NCBI GenBank assembly: GCA_010909725.1
Contig: JAACMV010000002.1
Location: forward strand, 620,001 to 684,000
Direction of reading: 5' to 3'
Origin: Picochlorum sp. 'celeri'
Lineage: Eukaryota > Chlorophyta > Trebouxiophyceae
DNA: 64,000 nucleotides
Part shown: piece by piece, positions 1 to 11,453 of the stretch
Layout of the letters: each line of letters opens with the position of its first letter
How positions within the stretch are numbered: the stretch's first letter is position 1
Translations under genes and position numbers: made by a program
Notes under the pieces: generated by a model
Seen by the model: the letters and a program-made list of their open reading frames with translations, nothing else
What the model was told of the DNA's origin: nothing
Database searches by the model: none

Positions 1-418
1 AAAAAGAAGTCGGAAAAAAACAAGGATGACCAGCTCCCGGAATCTTTAATCTCCCTTTGTATTGAGGATACTTTCCCCTATTGTAAGGGATATTTCAGGG
101 AAAGTGTGGACAAACTGGAAGATTTCGAGCGTATTCCAGCGAAACACTTTGCAGTTATGATGCAAAATATCATGGAAGTGCTACATTTGGATGAGGAAGC
201 AATTAACAATTTTTGCCAAAAAATCAATGAGTATGTTCTTTCATTTCTTGCACCGCTCGATCAATGTTAAATATTGCCATATATCTTGAAGTGTATATTT
301 ATCTATGTCTATATGTGTATGCAGAAAAATAAGAGATCACAATGCATTAGTGCATCCTTCACCAATCAAGTTTCGTAATCCTGATACTACCACAAACATT
401 CGATTTGTGCCGTACTAA
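1..418 (+). CDS. C-terminal part of an unrecognised protein (5' end outside window)
   Basis: Frame 1 is open from the first base and encodes a lysine-rich start followed by a helical stretch of about 70 residues. The open frame meets a donor (GTATG) at 231, an acceptor (GCAG) ends at 324, and exon 325-418 restores the frame (phase 2). It finishes with a proline/asparagine-rich tail ending NIRFVPY and a TAA stop. The intron is 94 nt, typical of this window. I do not recognise the family, and the missing N-terminus limits any call. The splice is well supported because the unspliced frame runs into a stop inside the intron. Confidence 0.6.
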
Positions 419-863
419 ATTGGAGGCAGAAATCCTTAATTAACGCATCGCAAATACATTTTGATGTCTTATGATCATTTCATCGGTATCTATGGCTCAA
501 TTTATGATAGGATCTCTTTCTGATGCCAATACAAACCGGTATATTGCCAAACTTGGTTGCTGCTGCAGTTCTTGTTGTCTAAACAGATTCCAGCTTTTTT
601 TATGATCCTCGTGATACTATACCTTGCTACCACAAGTGCCAATATAATCATGATGTGAGTACCTATGCAATGTATCAGCCGGCATTGCCCAATGTCCAAG
701 GGATTTACATTTAAGGTTGTATTCAACGCTCTTTCGTCCCAAAGTCACAGGGTTTCCACACAATCCATTCTGTTGTAGAGAGCACATATGGTCCAGAGAA
801 GAGAGGTGGAATTGCCTTGATTTACAAATTTCTTACATCTAAAACACCACAATTGTACAGAGG
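419..863. other. Gap between two 3' ends; possible small spliced gene, unresolved
   Basis: About 445 bases between the stop of the left gene and the stop of the RRP12 gene. The plus strand has a hydrophobic open stretch around 585-654, a donor-like GTGAG at 655 and an acceptor-like TTTAAG ending at 714. Two alternative downstream frames end at about 844 and 866. The minus strand has a 74-codon open frame at 502-726. None matches a family I know and the splice phases conflict, so no gene is called. Confidence 0.3.
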
Positions 864-3800
864 TTAATGTCTTCTGCGCTTCGCCTTGCGGCCTTTCAAG
901 GCACCATCCTTGGCAGCATTAACAACTTTGTCCAAGCCTTGTTTAGCAGACTTGGTCTTCTGCTCTCTCCTATTCAGCATCTTTCTATCCAAAGGCCAGT
1001 ACGCATATGGCTGTACGGACCCTTTTCCTTTGACATCGCCTCCTGTACCTTTCCTTTTGGCTTTGAATCGGTCACCAGAGTGATGAGATCCTTTCTCATT
1101 CTTTCGTCCCATGGATGATTTGCCTCCTGCAGAGCGGACGGTTCCAGCATATGAGCTTGCTTTTGCTATTGATTGAGCTCCTTTCAGGGCCAGGTGGGCC
1201 CCGTGGATACCCTTAATATCTTCGATATCAGAGTCATCAGAGTCAAAGCCGTCGAGAAATTCATCTCTGTCTCTCTTCTTCTCCTTCTTTTCTTCACTAA
1301 TGATGAGCTTTCCATGCTTGTCTTGGGCAAATACCACATCGTCTTCCTCCCTTCTTTCTTTTTCAACATACCCAGACCGTCTCACATTCATTCCTACCAT
1401 TCTTCGAGATGTGGACGCATCTAAAAGATTCAGGACATCTTGTGACTCTGAAATTGAGACATTTCTTGCCTTTGCTGGTTCACTCTTGAAGCTCACTTTC
1501 GAAGACTTCTTTTTCTCGACCCCCAGAAGGCTCTTTGCTCTATTTGTCTTCTTTCCAAAAGAATCGTCTGAGAATACATCACTCTGCCACGCACTAGGAC
1601 CATTTGAAGCATTGCCCTTGGAGCGACCTCCTCTACTGTGCAATGTGTCAGCAAAAGATTGCCCATCCCAGTCCATTTCGGATTGTGCACTCTTCAATCT
1701 ATCCTTTCTGCTCATTTGTTTTCGAATGTGGGTGAGCAATGATTTGTGAGATTCTGGTATACACGCTGCTAGTGGCTCAAATCCAACCTTCTTTGCCAGT
1801 CGCTCGAGGATTACTCTCACTTTCAATCTAAATTTATTCTTTGAATCTTCTGCCCAAAGAAGAGTTCCTTCTAAAATCTGAGGAGTATAATTCAGCAATG
1901 TCTGAGAATCTATCCTCATTACTGCAACTTTTAGAAAGCCAAGAACAGATTTGATAACTTCCCGAGCTTTTGATCTGAGAAGCATGATAACTGCTGGTAA
2001 CAATTCATCCATCATTGGCATCATGATTGGTGTGAATTCAAAAAGAATTCGAGCGAGCGCCATCACAGAAGCAGAGACCATTTGAGATGTGCTTCCAACT
2101 AGACCTCCTAAAACCAAATGAACCAAGGATACAACTCCACCCTGTGGATCTTTCTCATTCATTGCATTAGCAACCTCAATGATGAGTTCAAACGCAGCTG
2201 CTCTTGTCTTTTTGTTGGATTCTTTGATGCTGAGAACAATTTCTGATACCATTGGCATGATAATTACGCGTACTGTGTCCGTTGTAGGCATTTCAGTGCC
2301 TTCCGCATCAATAAACGGAATCTTGGACAAGTCTACATCGCTCCCTTTGTCACCTAACAAGTGAAGAATGATCGATTTCAAGCAGCGTATACGGAACGCA
2401 CGAGAAGCAGATATTGCTGTAGCCCCTCCCTCAAGAACATTTTGAATTATAGTTTCAAATTCAGTGCCACAAAAGTCTGGTCTGTCAGCTACAATGTAGT
2501 GCAAGATCTTGTATGCCTTCTTCTGAACAGCTGGATCTTTTTCTTGCATGCCATTCAAAACTAATTGATAGACTAGTTTAAGGCCACTGACGTCAATGCC
2601 ACCTAGTAAAGCATAAATTGCTTCGAGGTATGTGCAGTAGCGCTCGATGTCCGTATCACCTCCATCAAGGACAGCATCTTTGCCCAACTCTCCAGTTTTG
2701 ATTTGGTTTGCAATCTTCATCAATCTCGTCATGGCAGACTTGAACACAGCATTCACTATATTTTCATCACAAAGACAAGCAAAAGATGAAATCGCGCATT
2801 GAAGATGATTTCTTTTCGAAGAATGTGTATTGACAAAGGCATTCAGCAAAAGAGGCATCCATATTTTTGATTGCATTTTGAGCGCCTTGAGTCTTTTCTC
2901 GCCATAATCAGATGTGGATCTATTTATGTAGGTAGAATCGTCATCAAAATCATCATCCATATCATCTTTATCTCCAAAATCACTGCGTGTGCAAGGATCA
3001 GGAAAGCCACTCCACAAATCATAATGCGATAGAATTCTCCTGGTCTGCCCACAAATACTTTGAATGGCCTGGCTTATGTACAATCTCAAGTCATTGCGCT
3101 TCTCAAAATAGGGGCCAACAGTCTTCGTCAATTCCCTACATGATACAAAATCATTACTCAGCTTGACATAAACATACCAGAGATGCAGTCAGATGAACAG
3201 CCTCAGTGGTAGTGACAACTTTGACATAATCCTCATAACAGATCTCTCTGTTTGGATCTCAACAACGAATAAGCAAAGTGTTTCGTCATTGGCCATATTT
3301 CAATGTTCATTCATATCCATAATACGTACGGCAAAATCTCATCGACATCCTCGGCCCAACTTGAAAATGATGGCAGCGTGCTCCAGAGCTGTAATTCCAA
3401 AGCGTATAATGTGCTAACCTGTCTTGAATGAGGAGAATCCTTTGCAGCATTCAATCGCCGGGATTCGATTCTTGAAATCAAAGGCTGAATTTCTGACAAC
3501 CAAAATGCGATTCGGCCTCCCTTCATATGCATTTTCAGCAAAGGTATCATCCATGTCCTGCCCTCAGTCTGCCCATCCAAAGCATCTTCAAGGTCTAGAG
3601 GTAAATGGTCAAGCACAATTTCTGGCCCTAGACTCCTGATACAGATTCCCAATGTATTTTGAGCTATTTCAGCTATCCGAGCACTTTCTCCAGATTCTCC
3701 TGCTGCGACATCTTCGACTCCAGCACACAGCTCACCAATCTTTTCTAGCAAACCTGATGCAAGCACAGATCCTGTTCTGCCCAGTTTTGGTATCAACTGC

Positions 3801-5125
3801 TGAGTGATTGAAAGGGAGAGTTCCCACGAGTCGTAATATTGCACCCCAAAAGAGCTCTCAACAGCAGTGATAAGGCTCACAAGAGGAGCACGCTGCTGCC
3901 CTGCATTATCCAGTGCCTCCTTGATGAGCGCATCCGTCACAGTTTCCCTAATAATACTCTCCATGGATCGAGCTGCACTCCTGGCAACTCCCTCAGCCTG
4001 AGAGGCCAACTGAGGGACAAGAATATGCATTACTTTTGACAGTAGAGAGCCCAAATCCCCGCCTTTTTGATGAATGTGTACTGTCAAACTCTCCAACAAT
4101 TGAATAGCTGACATTTCCAGGGTAGCATCTGATGAATTCCACAAAGCATTGATGGATAATAACGCTTGCAAGAGTTCAACCAAAACTTTCACATGAATTC
4201 TTGAACTAGGAGCATTGCAAAATGCAAGCAGGATTTCTGTCGCTGATGATGCTAACAGCGCCTGCTGCAAATGATACAGAGACAAAACCCTGCTGCACAA
4301 CTGTTGCGCACAAGACTCTGAAAGAAGGTGAACAATCTGCTTCAGTGTACCCATCAATCTGAGAGCGTTTGACACTGCCGCTCTAATATCATCCTCGGCT
4401 TTTTTCCTCTGCTTGTTTGATGCTTTTGCAGCAGCATGTGCAGTATGCTCCGGACCTGACAATACCTGAGTACTCAACTCCAGCACATCCCCGCTTGCTT
4501 GATCCAGCATTCCAACACATGCATCATTCTGAAACGCAGCAAAGATCTCTACGACGGCAGATTGAGCCTTTTTCCTCACCTTGGGATGCTGATCCAGGAG
4601 ATGAGACAAAACCAATCTGAACACTGGAGTCATGGCAGTCCAATCACGAGGTCCAGATGCTGCAACAAACTGTCCTAAACACGGAATGGCTGTCTTCAAC
4701 ACCATTGGATCTTTGTTCACTTTTTCAATAATACCCATGACTAATGCTGCACATTCGACACATTTGGAACGGAGAACAGGCATTGGCACACGTGCCACAA
4801 CCAATGACAATGCATGGCAGCATGCTGCTGATGCAACCGCATTCTCTTGTCCCTGATCACTCCCCATAAAGCTCATCAAAGACGCAAACACAGCAGTGGC
4901 AGAAGGACTGATACCCTCTTGCTTCAAGGTTTCCAACACAGCCTCCAACACAAAGCACAAGTACTTGCTCTCTTCCTGAGTACTCCGACGATGCTTCTTC
5001 AGAATCTCATCCACCACATTCTCTCGACCACGATCATCATACCCATAGTCACCCCGAATCTCGCCCCCTTTGTCCTCCAGAGACGGCAACAGTGACGTCC
5101 TAAGATCAACACTCAAATTCTCCAT
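864..5125 (-). CDS. RRP12: RRP12-like ribosomal RNA processing protein
   Basis: Nucleolar HEAT-repeat protein needed for maturation and export of pre-ribosomal subunits. There are two exons, 5125-3330 and 3135-864, joined across a 194-nt intron (donor GTACG, acceptor TAG), giving 1355 residues. The family's LPSF motif lies just before the junction, and the joined frame then continues ILPELTKTVGPYFEKRNDLR, as expected. An apparent middle exon inside the intron breaks the frame and was rejected. The N-terminal part is NUC173-like helical repeats. Acidic blocks lie in the middle, and the C-terminal ~300 residues are lysine/arginine-rich and disordered, ending in a basic tail suited to nucleolar retention. 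The length matches the family (about 1200-1300). Stop TAA at 864-866. Confidence 0.9.
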
Positions 5126-5328
5126 AGGTTCCTGAATCTACTCTTTCCAGGTCCCAGACAAGAGAAACAATTATATCGTATATGTAAATACGAAATTCAC
5201 AGCACAGAATTAAAACTTAATGCGTGGGTACCATGTGCCATGCGGCATGCATTTCGAATACAAAAAGGGACTCAATTGACCCACAAAGACCGAATATCAT
5301 ACTCTAATAAAATTATTAAACGTAATAA

Positions 5329-5851
5329 TTAAAAAGATAAGTCATCCCTTTGCTCCTTTTTCCTCTCCACAGAAGACTTGGATGCTCTCATGATGGTGGT
5401 GTACTTTGATCGAATAGCATCCATTTTATCCTGCAGCGTCTCATCCTACAGCATAGACGTATCATCATTCATTCCATAGATATCATAGATGCGTGTGAAA
5501 GCAAAGACAGCAGTGCAGTCATCGTACGTGAGGAGAACCCAAAGGAAACTCTTCCAGCATGGCATGCAATGACTCTACCAGCCTACTCACTTTTGCTGAC
5601 CGAATATCCATACGTCTCCACACGAGTACATGCCCAGCATACATGCCAATCTCATAACCTATCTCAAACCCTTTTTGCAGCCCCATAACGCGACCTTCAT
5701 CCCTTCCAAGCATCCTTCCCTCTCTATACCCATCTTCAAAACCTTCTTGGTAGTGCTCCTCTTCCAATGTGAGACATGAATCTAGCACATCTTTGCTTTC
5801 TAATACTGTATTCTCATTTCCACGTGAATCCATCGGTGTAGACGTGTCCAA
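5329..5851 (-). CDS. LTO1: LTO1/ORAOV1-like Yae1-domain protein
   Basis: LTO1 partners Yae1 as an adaptor that delivers iron-sulfur clusters to the ABC protein Rli1/ABCE1. Exons 5851-5528 and 5445-5329 join across an 82-nt intron (GTACG...TGTAG) to give 146 residues. The diagnostic feature is the N-terminal run of GxxxG-type repeats, EGFEDGYREGRMLGRDEGR followed by GLQKGFEIGYEIG. The second exon adds the family's C-terminal helix (LQDKMDAIRSKY) and a lysine-rich end. The length is normal. The first ATG is used; a second lies six codons further in. Confidence 0.82.
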
Positions 5852-5968
5852 GTGAATGCACGGACAACAAGTATTACATGCACATGCAACCCTACGTTCG
5901 ATTTTCAGACGAATTCGTTCAATATAGAGTATTCACATAGAATATTTAATTCTTTATAATTAATCAAG

Positions 5969-6607
5969 TCAGAATTGAGCAAAGCACCGAGTGCATTCTC
6001 CTGCACAGTCTCCTTGGCAATCAGTTGTGGCCCCGAGGACCTTTGGTTTCCTCACAATAGATTTGGTTAATGCCTTTCCTTTGAGGAAGTAATTCTTCTT
6101 TAATTTGCCTACATTCTCTTCCATCAGGGTCTGGTTAATCTTGAGAACTTCTGGAAACTTCTCCAGAACCTTCACTTTGTCTGCATTGGAATCCATGCCA
6201 AGATTGATGGTGAGATACTCTAGGCAGGCGTGTACTGCTTGCGCGGATGGTGGTTCTCGAACAAGCTCCTGCCTCCAATACGCCTGACTACCCCATCCAA
6301 AACCTCGCACCATTGCCTTCTCAGCACTATCTTTTGTCATACCGATATCCACCAAAATATCGATGCACTCGCTCCATGCTGGGACGTCTTGTGTGGACAG
6401 TCCTTCTGGGCCACATGATGACGTACATGAGCAGGATGGTCGATGCGTTATTCGCACCGATGGCGCATCCATTCGTCTTAATCTCCAATCTAATGTTCCT
6501 GAGACGGCGTTGTGATGCTTGATTGAAACAGGAAGCCCTGGTGTGTTCCTAGTGGTGGTCCAAGGCTGAGGAGAACACCTTACCCCATGTGCATTAAGCG
6601 CTCCCAT
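5969..6607 (-). CDS. mTERF-like protein with a cysteine-rich C-terminus, probably organellar
   Basis: A single-exon gene of 212 residues. The N-terminal ~60 residues are arginine/serine/threonine-rich with few acids, suggesting a plastid or mitochondrial transit peptide. Residues ~120-185 contain mTERF-like helical motifs, including LEYLTINLGM and VLEKFPEVLKIN. The last 20 residues hold a tight cysteine cluster (DCQGDCAGECTRCF). mTERF proteins bind organellar nucleic acids, but this one has only one or two recognisable repeats, so nucleic-acid binding is inference. The Cys-x3-Cys-x3-Cys-x2-Cys pattern could bind metal. It is divergently paired with AspRS across a ~205-nt shared upstream region. 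Confidence 0.6.
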   Translation of the reverse strand: MGALNAHGVRCSPQPWTTTRNTPGLPVSIKHHNAVSGTLDWRLRRMDAPSVRITHRPSCSCTSSCGPEGLSTQDVPAWSECIDILVDIGMTKDSAEKAMVRGFGWGSQAYWRQELVREPPSAQAVHACLEYLTINLGMDSNADKVKVLEKFPEVLKINQTLMEENVGKLKKNYFLKGKALTKSIVRKPKVLGATTDCQGDCAGECTRCFAQF

Positions 6608-6813
6608 TGTGCGCTATGCGTGTTTATTTGTTTGATTGAATACAACGAATGTTCCAGAAAGAATTATCAACGATCATTATGGATGCCTTTGACAGATAAT
6701 GTAAATGCTCATTTACGGAATTTTGATGGGTCAGGTGGAGTCGGGATTATTCATTCGATTTTCCCATTATTTCAGTTTGAAACATAGATTATTGTAAATC
6801 TGGGATTACGTGT

Positions 6814-8619
6814 ATGACAATGAGTGCGGAAGAGGCTCCAGTGAAAGAAATGGCTGACATGGAGGTCCAAGAGCAGCAGGTACGTTTGTATGCGTAACGC
6901 ATTTTTGGTGTCATCTAATGATTTGATTTATTGTAGGATGTTGATCCAGAGGTTGCAGCGAAGAAAAAGGCTGAGCGTGAGGCAAAGAAGGCAGCAAAGG
7001 CTGCAGAGAAGGCCAAGAAAGAAGCAGCCAAGGCTGCGGCAAAGGTGGGTGCATATGGATCGCGTTGTATTCCATTCTGACGAGATTTAATGTGATGAAT
7101 ATATCGATTGCAGGCTGCAGAGGCTGCGAGAAAGCTCGCTTTGACTACCCAGCCAGACCCTGAGGATCCGCTGAGGGATCAGTATGGGGATCCACCCATG
7201 GTTCAGAGTCGCGAGAGGACGGGCCGAGTCTGGACATCTGTGAGGGACCTTGATACTACTTTGTCGGATGCACAAGTCCTTGTTCGAGCAAGAGTTCACG
7301 CAGTCAGAGGAAAGGGCAAGTCTGCATTTGTTGTGTTGCGTCAGCAAACAGCAACTGTGCAGGCGGTTTTGTTCGTTGATGATGAGACTGTCAGCAAACA
7401 AATGGTCAAATATGCTTGCAATATTCCCAAGGAATCTATTGTAGATGTCGGTGGTATTGTCAAGGTGACGGACACGCCAGTAGAGTCCTGCTCTCAGTCT
7501 GCAGTGGAACTTCATGTGACTGAAATTCGATGCATCAGTCGTTCAGCAGCATTGCCATTTGAGCTTGTGGACGCTTGTAGAAGCGAACAAGAAGTAAAGG
7601 AAGCAAATGAGCGTGGAGAAATATTGCCAGTTGTGTCTCAGGATACTAGATTAGACAACAGGGTGATTGATTTGAGAACACCAGCAAATCAGGCAATTTT
7701 CAGGATCCAGAGTGCTGTGTGCCAGTTGTTCAGAGAGGCGTTGCTTTCTAAGGACTTTGTGGAGATTCATACCCCAAAAATGCTTTCAGGGGCATCTGAA
7801 GGAGGCGCTGCAGTGTTTCATGTGGATTACATGGGACGCCCTGCATGCCTTGCACAGAGTCCCCAGTTTTACAAGCAAATGGCAATCTGTGGTGATCTGA
7901 CCCGGGTGTTTGAAATTGGATCTGTATTCAGAGCTGAAGATTCAAATACCCATCGACATTTGACAGAGTTCATAGGATTGGATATGGAAATGGCTATTTT
8001 TGAAAGTTATCATGAGGTTTTGGATGTGTTGGACCATCTCTTTGTATACATGTTCAGGGGACTTCAAAGTAGATTCTCCAAGGAATTATCGGTCATTTCG
8101 CAGCAGTACCCATTCGAGCCATTGCAATATCTCCCTGAAACCTTGCGAATCACATTTGCCGAAGGTATTCAGATGCTCCAAGATGCAGGACATGCAGTTG
8201 ATCCTCTTGAAGATCTCAACACTGAGATGGAACGTACTCTGGGTCGTTTAGTGAAGGAAAAGTATAATACAGACTTTTACATTTTGCATAAATTCCCATT
8301 GGGTATTCGTCCGTTCTATACTATGCCTGATCCAGAGGATGATAGATATTCTGCCTCATTTGATGTGTTCATTAGGGGCGAGGAAATCATCTCCGGAGCA
8401 CAGAGAATTCACGATGCGGATCTGCTCAGGGAACGGGCAGAAAAGCACGGTATTCCTATTGATCAGGTGCAGTCTTATCTTGATGCATTCAAATGTGGAG
8501 CATATCCTCACGGAGGCGCTGGTGTTGGCCTCGAACGAGTTGTCATGCTCTTCTGTGGCCTGAATAATATTAGGAAAACGTCCATGTTCCCAAGAGATCC
8601 AAGACGTCTTGCCCCATAA
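6814..8619 (+). CDS. Aspartyl-tRNA synthetase, cytosolic type
   Basis: Charges tRNA-Asp with aspartate in the cytosol. There are three coding exons, 6814-6879, 6937-7044 and 7114-8619, giving 559 residues; both introns are under 70 nt and in phase 0. The N-terminal extension is Lys/Ala-rich and helical, as in eukaryotic AspRS, and probably binds tRNA. An OB-fold anticodon-binding domain follows (around residues 80-190), then the class II catalytic core. Motif 2 is seen around FEIGSVFRAEDSNTHRHLTE, and motif 3 with GAGVGLERVVMLFCGL near the C-terminus. It ends MFPRDPRRLAP, typical of the archaeal/eukaryotic (non-bacterial) enzyme. Confidence 0.95.
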
Positions 8620-8665
8620 TTTACAAATCACTGTAATGTGTGCATACAAGTTTGGTAAAAGAGAA

Positions 8666-9961
8666 TTACTTCCGGAAAAATGAACTGATATCTTTTGTAG
8701 AAGAGATTGTACGTTTCCTTTTGGTTGTCTTTGTATTCCGCTGCATGAATGGATTTTGATACACAAAATCCCACCCGCCTTTTCCATCCGGGCCCTTTTT
8801 AATGAATTTTGCGCTATCGTCCAATCCAGTGGTTGCGAATTCAGAATTTCCGATGAAGGATGGCCCAGGGGCTGCTTTCAGTCCCATTTTGCTTGGACCT
8901 GCTTTTGACAATACTGCTGGTTTGACATGGTGTGTATTCGAAACCGACAAAATATGCCTCGGTACTGGATCCTTTCTCTCCCTGTTTGTCGCTGCATCGG
9001 GTTCGTCGTCGTCAGAAATAATCACCAGATCAATCTCATTGTCTGGTTTGCTTTCTTTGCCAGATGGAGCTCCTTCATCTTGCAAGATCTCAGTCTCCCA
9101 GATAGGAGCCTCTGCATCTAGGTCATCAAACCTGAGGTTCCCCCTAGAAATATCTAAATTTTCAATGGGACTAGTCTTCTGCCGAGGCACCCCGCCATGA
9201 TCCCATGAGGAATTCTTCTGAGCCTTCTCCTGCTGCAATAAGCCAACCTCTCTCTGTAGAAGAGCCTTGTCCTTCTCAGTTTGCTCCAATCTTTTGGTCA
9301 AATTCATTAGCATTTTATTACGCTTATCCAGCAACTCCCGGAACCAGACGGGAGACTTCATCGATGGATCCACGATATTCTTCAGTTGTCGAGTGAGACT
9401 GGCCCCATGAAGCTGAGTATCGAAGACAATTCTTTGCTTTGCTGATAGCGTTCTTTCTTGATCTAGACTAACTTTTAGATTAGCAATTTTATTTTTCAAA
9501 GCAGCCTCGTTTGATTCGGCTTTCCGTGTTGCTTCTCGTGCTGCAGAGAGCTCGCTAGTCTTCTCCTCCAAATCAGTTTCAAGTGCTTCTACTTGTTCCA
9601 GCAAGTCATCACCCCTCTTCTGCAAGTACCGCAAATCACGCTTCGTGGACGAAATAGTATGCCGTTCTCTACTTAACTGTGCCTCTAAATTTCTAATTCT
9701 ATCCCGTAATTTACGTGATTGCTGCTCATCCAACTCCTCAACATCTTCAGCATCCTCTAGAGTCTCCAATGTGAAGAACAATCTCCTCTCGTCCCCAGTT
9801 TGATACGTATCTCTACATATTGGGCATTGCACACCACCTCTCGCGTGCCTCTTCATCGTACTGAGGCATGCCTCATGCAACACATGTCCACAGTACAGAG
9901 ACATCCAAGGAAGCTCCTCTTCATCGGCAGTCTTCAGACAAATCGGACACTGCATCGACAT
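8666..9961 (-). CDS. TRAIP: TRAIP-like RING E3 ubiquitin ligase
   Basis: TRAIP is a replisome-associated ubiquitin ligase that helps unload CMG helicase and handle DNA crosslinks. The 431-residue frame starts with a RING finger (CPIC...CGHVLHEAC...CPICRD), immediately followed by RLFF, as in TRAIP. A long coiled coil follows (residues ~85-250). A SUMO-interaction-like motif, DLVIISDDDE, lies near residue 310. The C-terminus ends STKDISSFFRK, which resembles the PCNA-interacting box at the end of animal TRAIP, although the usual first glutamine is threonine. No introns are seen. An upstream minus-strand exon (ATG at 10277, donor after 10176) could splice in frame to the TAG just before this ATG, adding about 36 residues; the short form is preferred because the RING is normally N-terminal. 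Confidence 0.75.
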   Translation of the reverse strand: MSMQCPICLKTADEEELPWMSLYCGHVLHEACLSTMKRHARGGVQCPICRDTYQTGDERRLFFTLETLEDAEDVEELDEQQSRKLRDRIRNLEAQLSRERHTISSTKRDLRYLQKRGDDLLEQVEALETDLEEKTSELSAAREATRKAESNEAALKNKIANLKVSLDQERTLSAKQRIVFDTQLHGASLTRQLKNIVDPSMKSPVWFRELLDKRNKMLMNLTKRLEQTEKDKALLQREVGLLQQEKAQKNSSWDHGGVPRQKTSPIENLDISRGNLRFDDLDAEAPIWETEILQDEGAPSGKESKPDNEIDLVIISDDDEPDAATNRERKDPVPRHILSVSNTHHVKPAVLSKAGPSKMGLKAAPGPSFIGNSEFATTGLDDSAKFIKKGPDGKGGWDFVYQNPFMQRNTKTTKRKRTISSTKDISSFFRK

Positions 9962-10476
9962 ACTAAATAATTTTTACCGTGTATCAGTCTCCTACCGGTC
10001 CATTGACTGAGAATATTTGGAATGAAACCTGTGAAACGTGCCCTGCACTCGAGCAAATTTGCACAAACTTCCTCGACACGAAAGGGCTCAGTTCCGCATT
10101 CTACCCCTTGAACTAAAGAAGCATCATAGATAGTAACGCGTTCTTTTGGATTTAAATTGAACACGAATACCTGAGATTCTCGGTTGAAAATTCGGTAACA
10201 ACGGCATTTCTCCTTAATAAGATCTGTTTTTGATGAGATGCCACCGCTACGCGAGAATCTCCTTTGGGAGATGGCATTGATAAGCCCAATGGTGTATCAA
10301 TTAATGAAAAGTACCTAGATTCAGATCAGATCGTGCGGTTTCCGAGGACTTTTCTGTTCCAGTGCATCGCTTCAAATGGCGATGTGCTCATAGGCGAGCA
10401 TGATTCCTTCGTCATTGTTGAGAGATTTATCAGAAGGGCGGAACATTTAGGATTATATAGTGAGGCAGCAAGTAGG
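9962..10476. other. Divergent promoter region with conflicting open frames
   Basis: About 515 bases lie between the TRAIP-like start and the carrier start. On the plus strand the carrier frame stays open upstream to ~10237 but has no ATG there. On the minus strand an ATG at 10277 opens a frame to a donor-like GTATTC around 10175. That exon could join either the TRAIP gene or a tiny exon near 10040, giving a 47-residue product. None has family support, so I treat the region as regulatory or 5' UTR. Confidence 0.35.
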
Positions 10477-11442
10477 ATGTCTATTAAACGAGAGAAGAGG
10501 AAGGATGAGGCATTTGCAGCTGCTGTGTCAGGGGCCATTTCAGGGGCAATTTCGAGGTTTGTGGTGGGTCCTCTGGATGTGATGAAAATCCGTTTTCAAG
10601 TCCAATTAGAGCCTATCAAGGATTCGATCGCTCGATCGGGGGAACATGTGCTTCATAGTAAATACACATCTCTTCGACAGGCTGTGGCCACTGTTGTCAA
10701 GGAGGAGGGTATTCAAGGTCTATGGAGGGGCACTGTTCCGGGACAACTGCTGGCGATTCCGTACACTGCTGTGCAATTTGTAGCTTTAGAGCAGGCGAAA
10801 ATATTTGCTGATAGATTGGGGTTGAGGAACCATCCATTGGAGCCATTTTGCAGCGGTGCTGTTGCTGGGGCTGCTGGGACAGTGGCAAGCTATCCATTTG
10901 ATCTGTTGCGGACAACGTTGGCAGCACAAGGAGAGCCAAAAGTTTATAATGGAATGATAGAGGCTGTAAGAGGAATTTATAGGGAAACTGGAGTTAAAGG
11001 CTTGTACCGAGGGGTAGGTGTTACTGTGCTTGAAATCATGCCATATGCAGCATTACAGTTTGGCTTGTACGACGCCTTCTTGAAAATTGCGAACAATTAT
11101 GAGGATAATGCGTCTAAATCAATGCCGATGAAGAACTTTGTGTGTGGCCTTGCGGCAGGGACACTTGCCAAGCTGGGCACACATCCATTAGATGTAGCAA
11201 AGAAGAGATTCCAGGTTGCAGGACTGGCTAGATCGATGTCGTATGGAAAAAGAGTTCCAATCACTGCTTCGAAGTCATTATTAGCATGCATGAGCGATAT
11301 TGCGCGAAATGAAGGATTCGCTGGGTTTTATAAAGGTGCCCTACCAAGTGTATTGAAAGCTGCACCAGCTGCAGCCATCACATTGGCATGCTACGATGTG
11401 ATCTACGCGTCGCTAATACATGGTAATTCCATAAAGGAATGA
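10477..11442 (+). CDS. Mitochondrial carrier, thiamine pyrophosphate carrier type
   Basis: A member of the SLC25 family in the mitochondrial inner membrane, closest by eye to TPP carriers (SLC25A19/Tpc1). 321 residues in one exon. Three ~100-residue repeats carry the carrier signature: GPLDVMKIRFQ (repeat 1), SYPFDLLRTTLA (repeat 2) and THPLDVAKKRFQ (repeat 3). Each is followed by a glycine-rich (E)G...GLYRG-type motif. The ATG at 10477 is chosen because it gives the normal family length and places the first helix correctly; the frame is open upstream but has no ATG. Substrate assignment rests on general resemblance and is less certain than the family call. Confidence 0.85.
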   Translation: MSIKREKRKDEAFAAAVSGAISGAISRFVVGPLDVMKIRFQVQLEPIKDSIARSGEHVLHSKYTSLRQAVATVVKEEGIQGLWRGTVPGQLLAIPYTAVQFVALEQAKIFADRLGLRNHPLEPFCSGAVAGAAGTVASYPFDLLRTTLAAQGEPKVYNGMIEAVRGIYRETGVKGLYRGVGVTVLEIMPYAALQFGLYDAFLKIANNYEDNASKSMPMKNFVCGLAAGTLAKLGTHPLDVAKKRFQVAGLARSMSYGKRVPITASKSLLACMSDIARNEGFAGFYKGALPSVLKAAPAAAITLACYDVIYASLIHGNSIKE

Positions 11443-11453
11443 TTCTTTATTAT

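Noticed and set aside
1300..1749. 149-codon plus-strand open frame
   Set aside because: It lies antisense to the well-supported RRP12 C-terminus and has no family resemblance.
3136..3329. Possible middle exon in the RRP12 gene between 3180 and 3250
   Set aside because: It gives a plausible peptide but shifts the frame at the next junction. A direct join across the whole intron keeps the frame and reproduces the conserved ELTKTVGPYFEK segment.
7087..7515. 142-codon minus-strand open frame
   Set aside because: Antisense shadow of the AspRS gene, which is certain.
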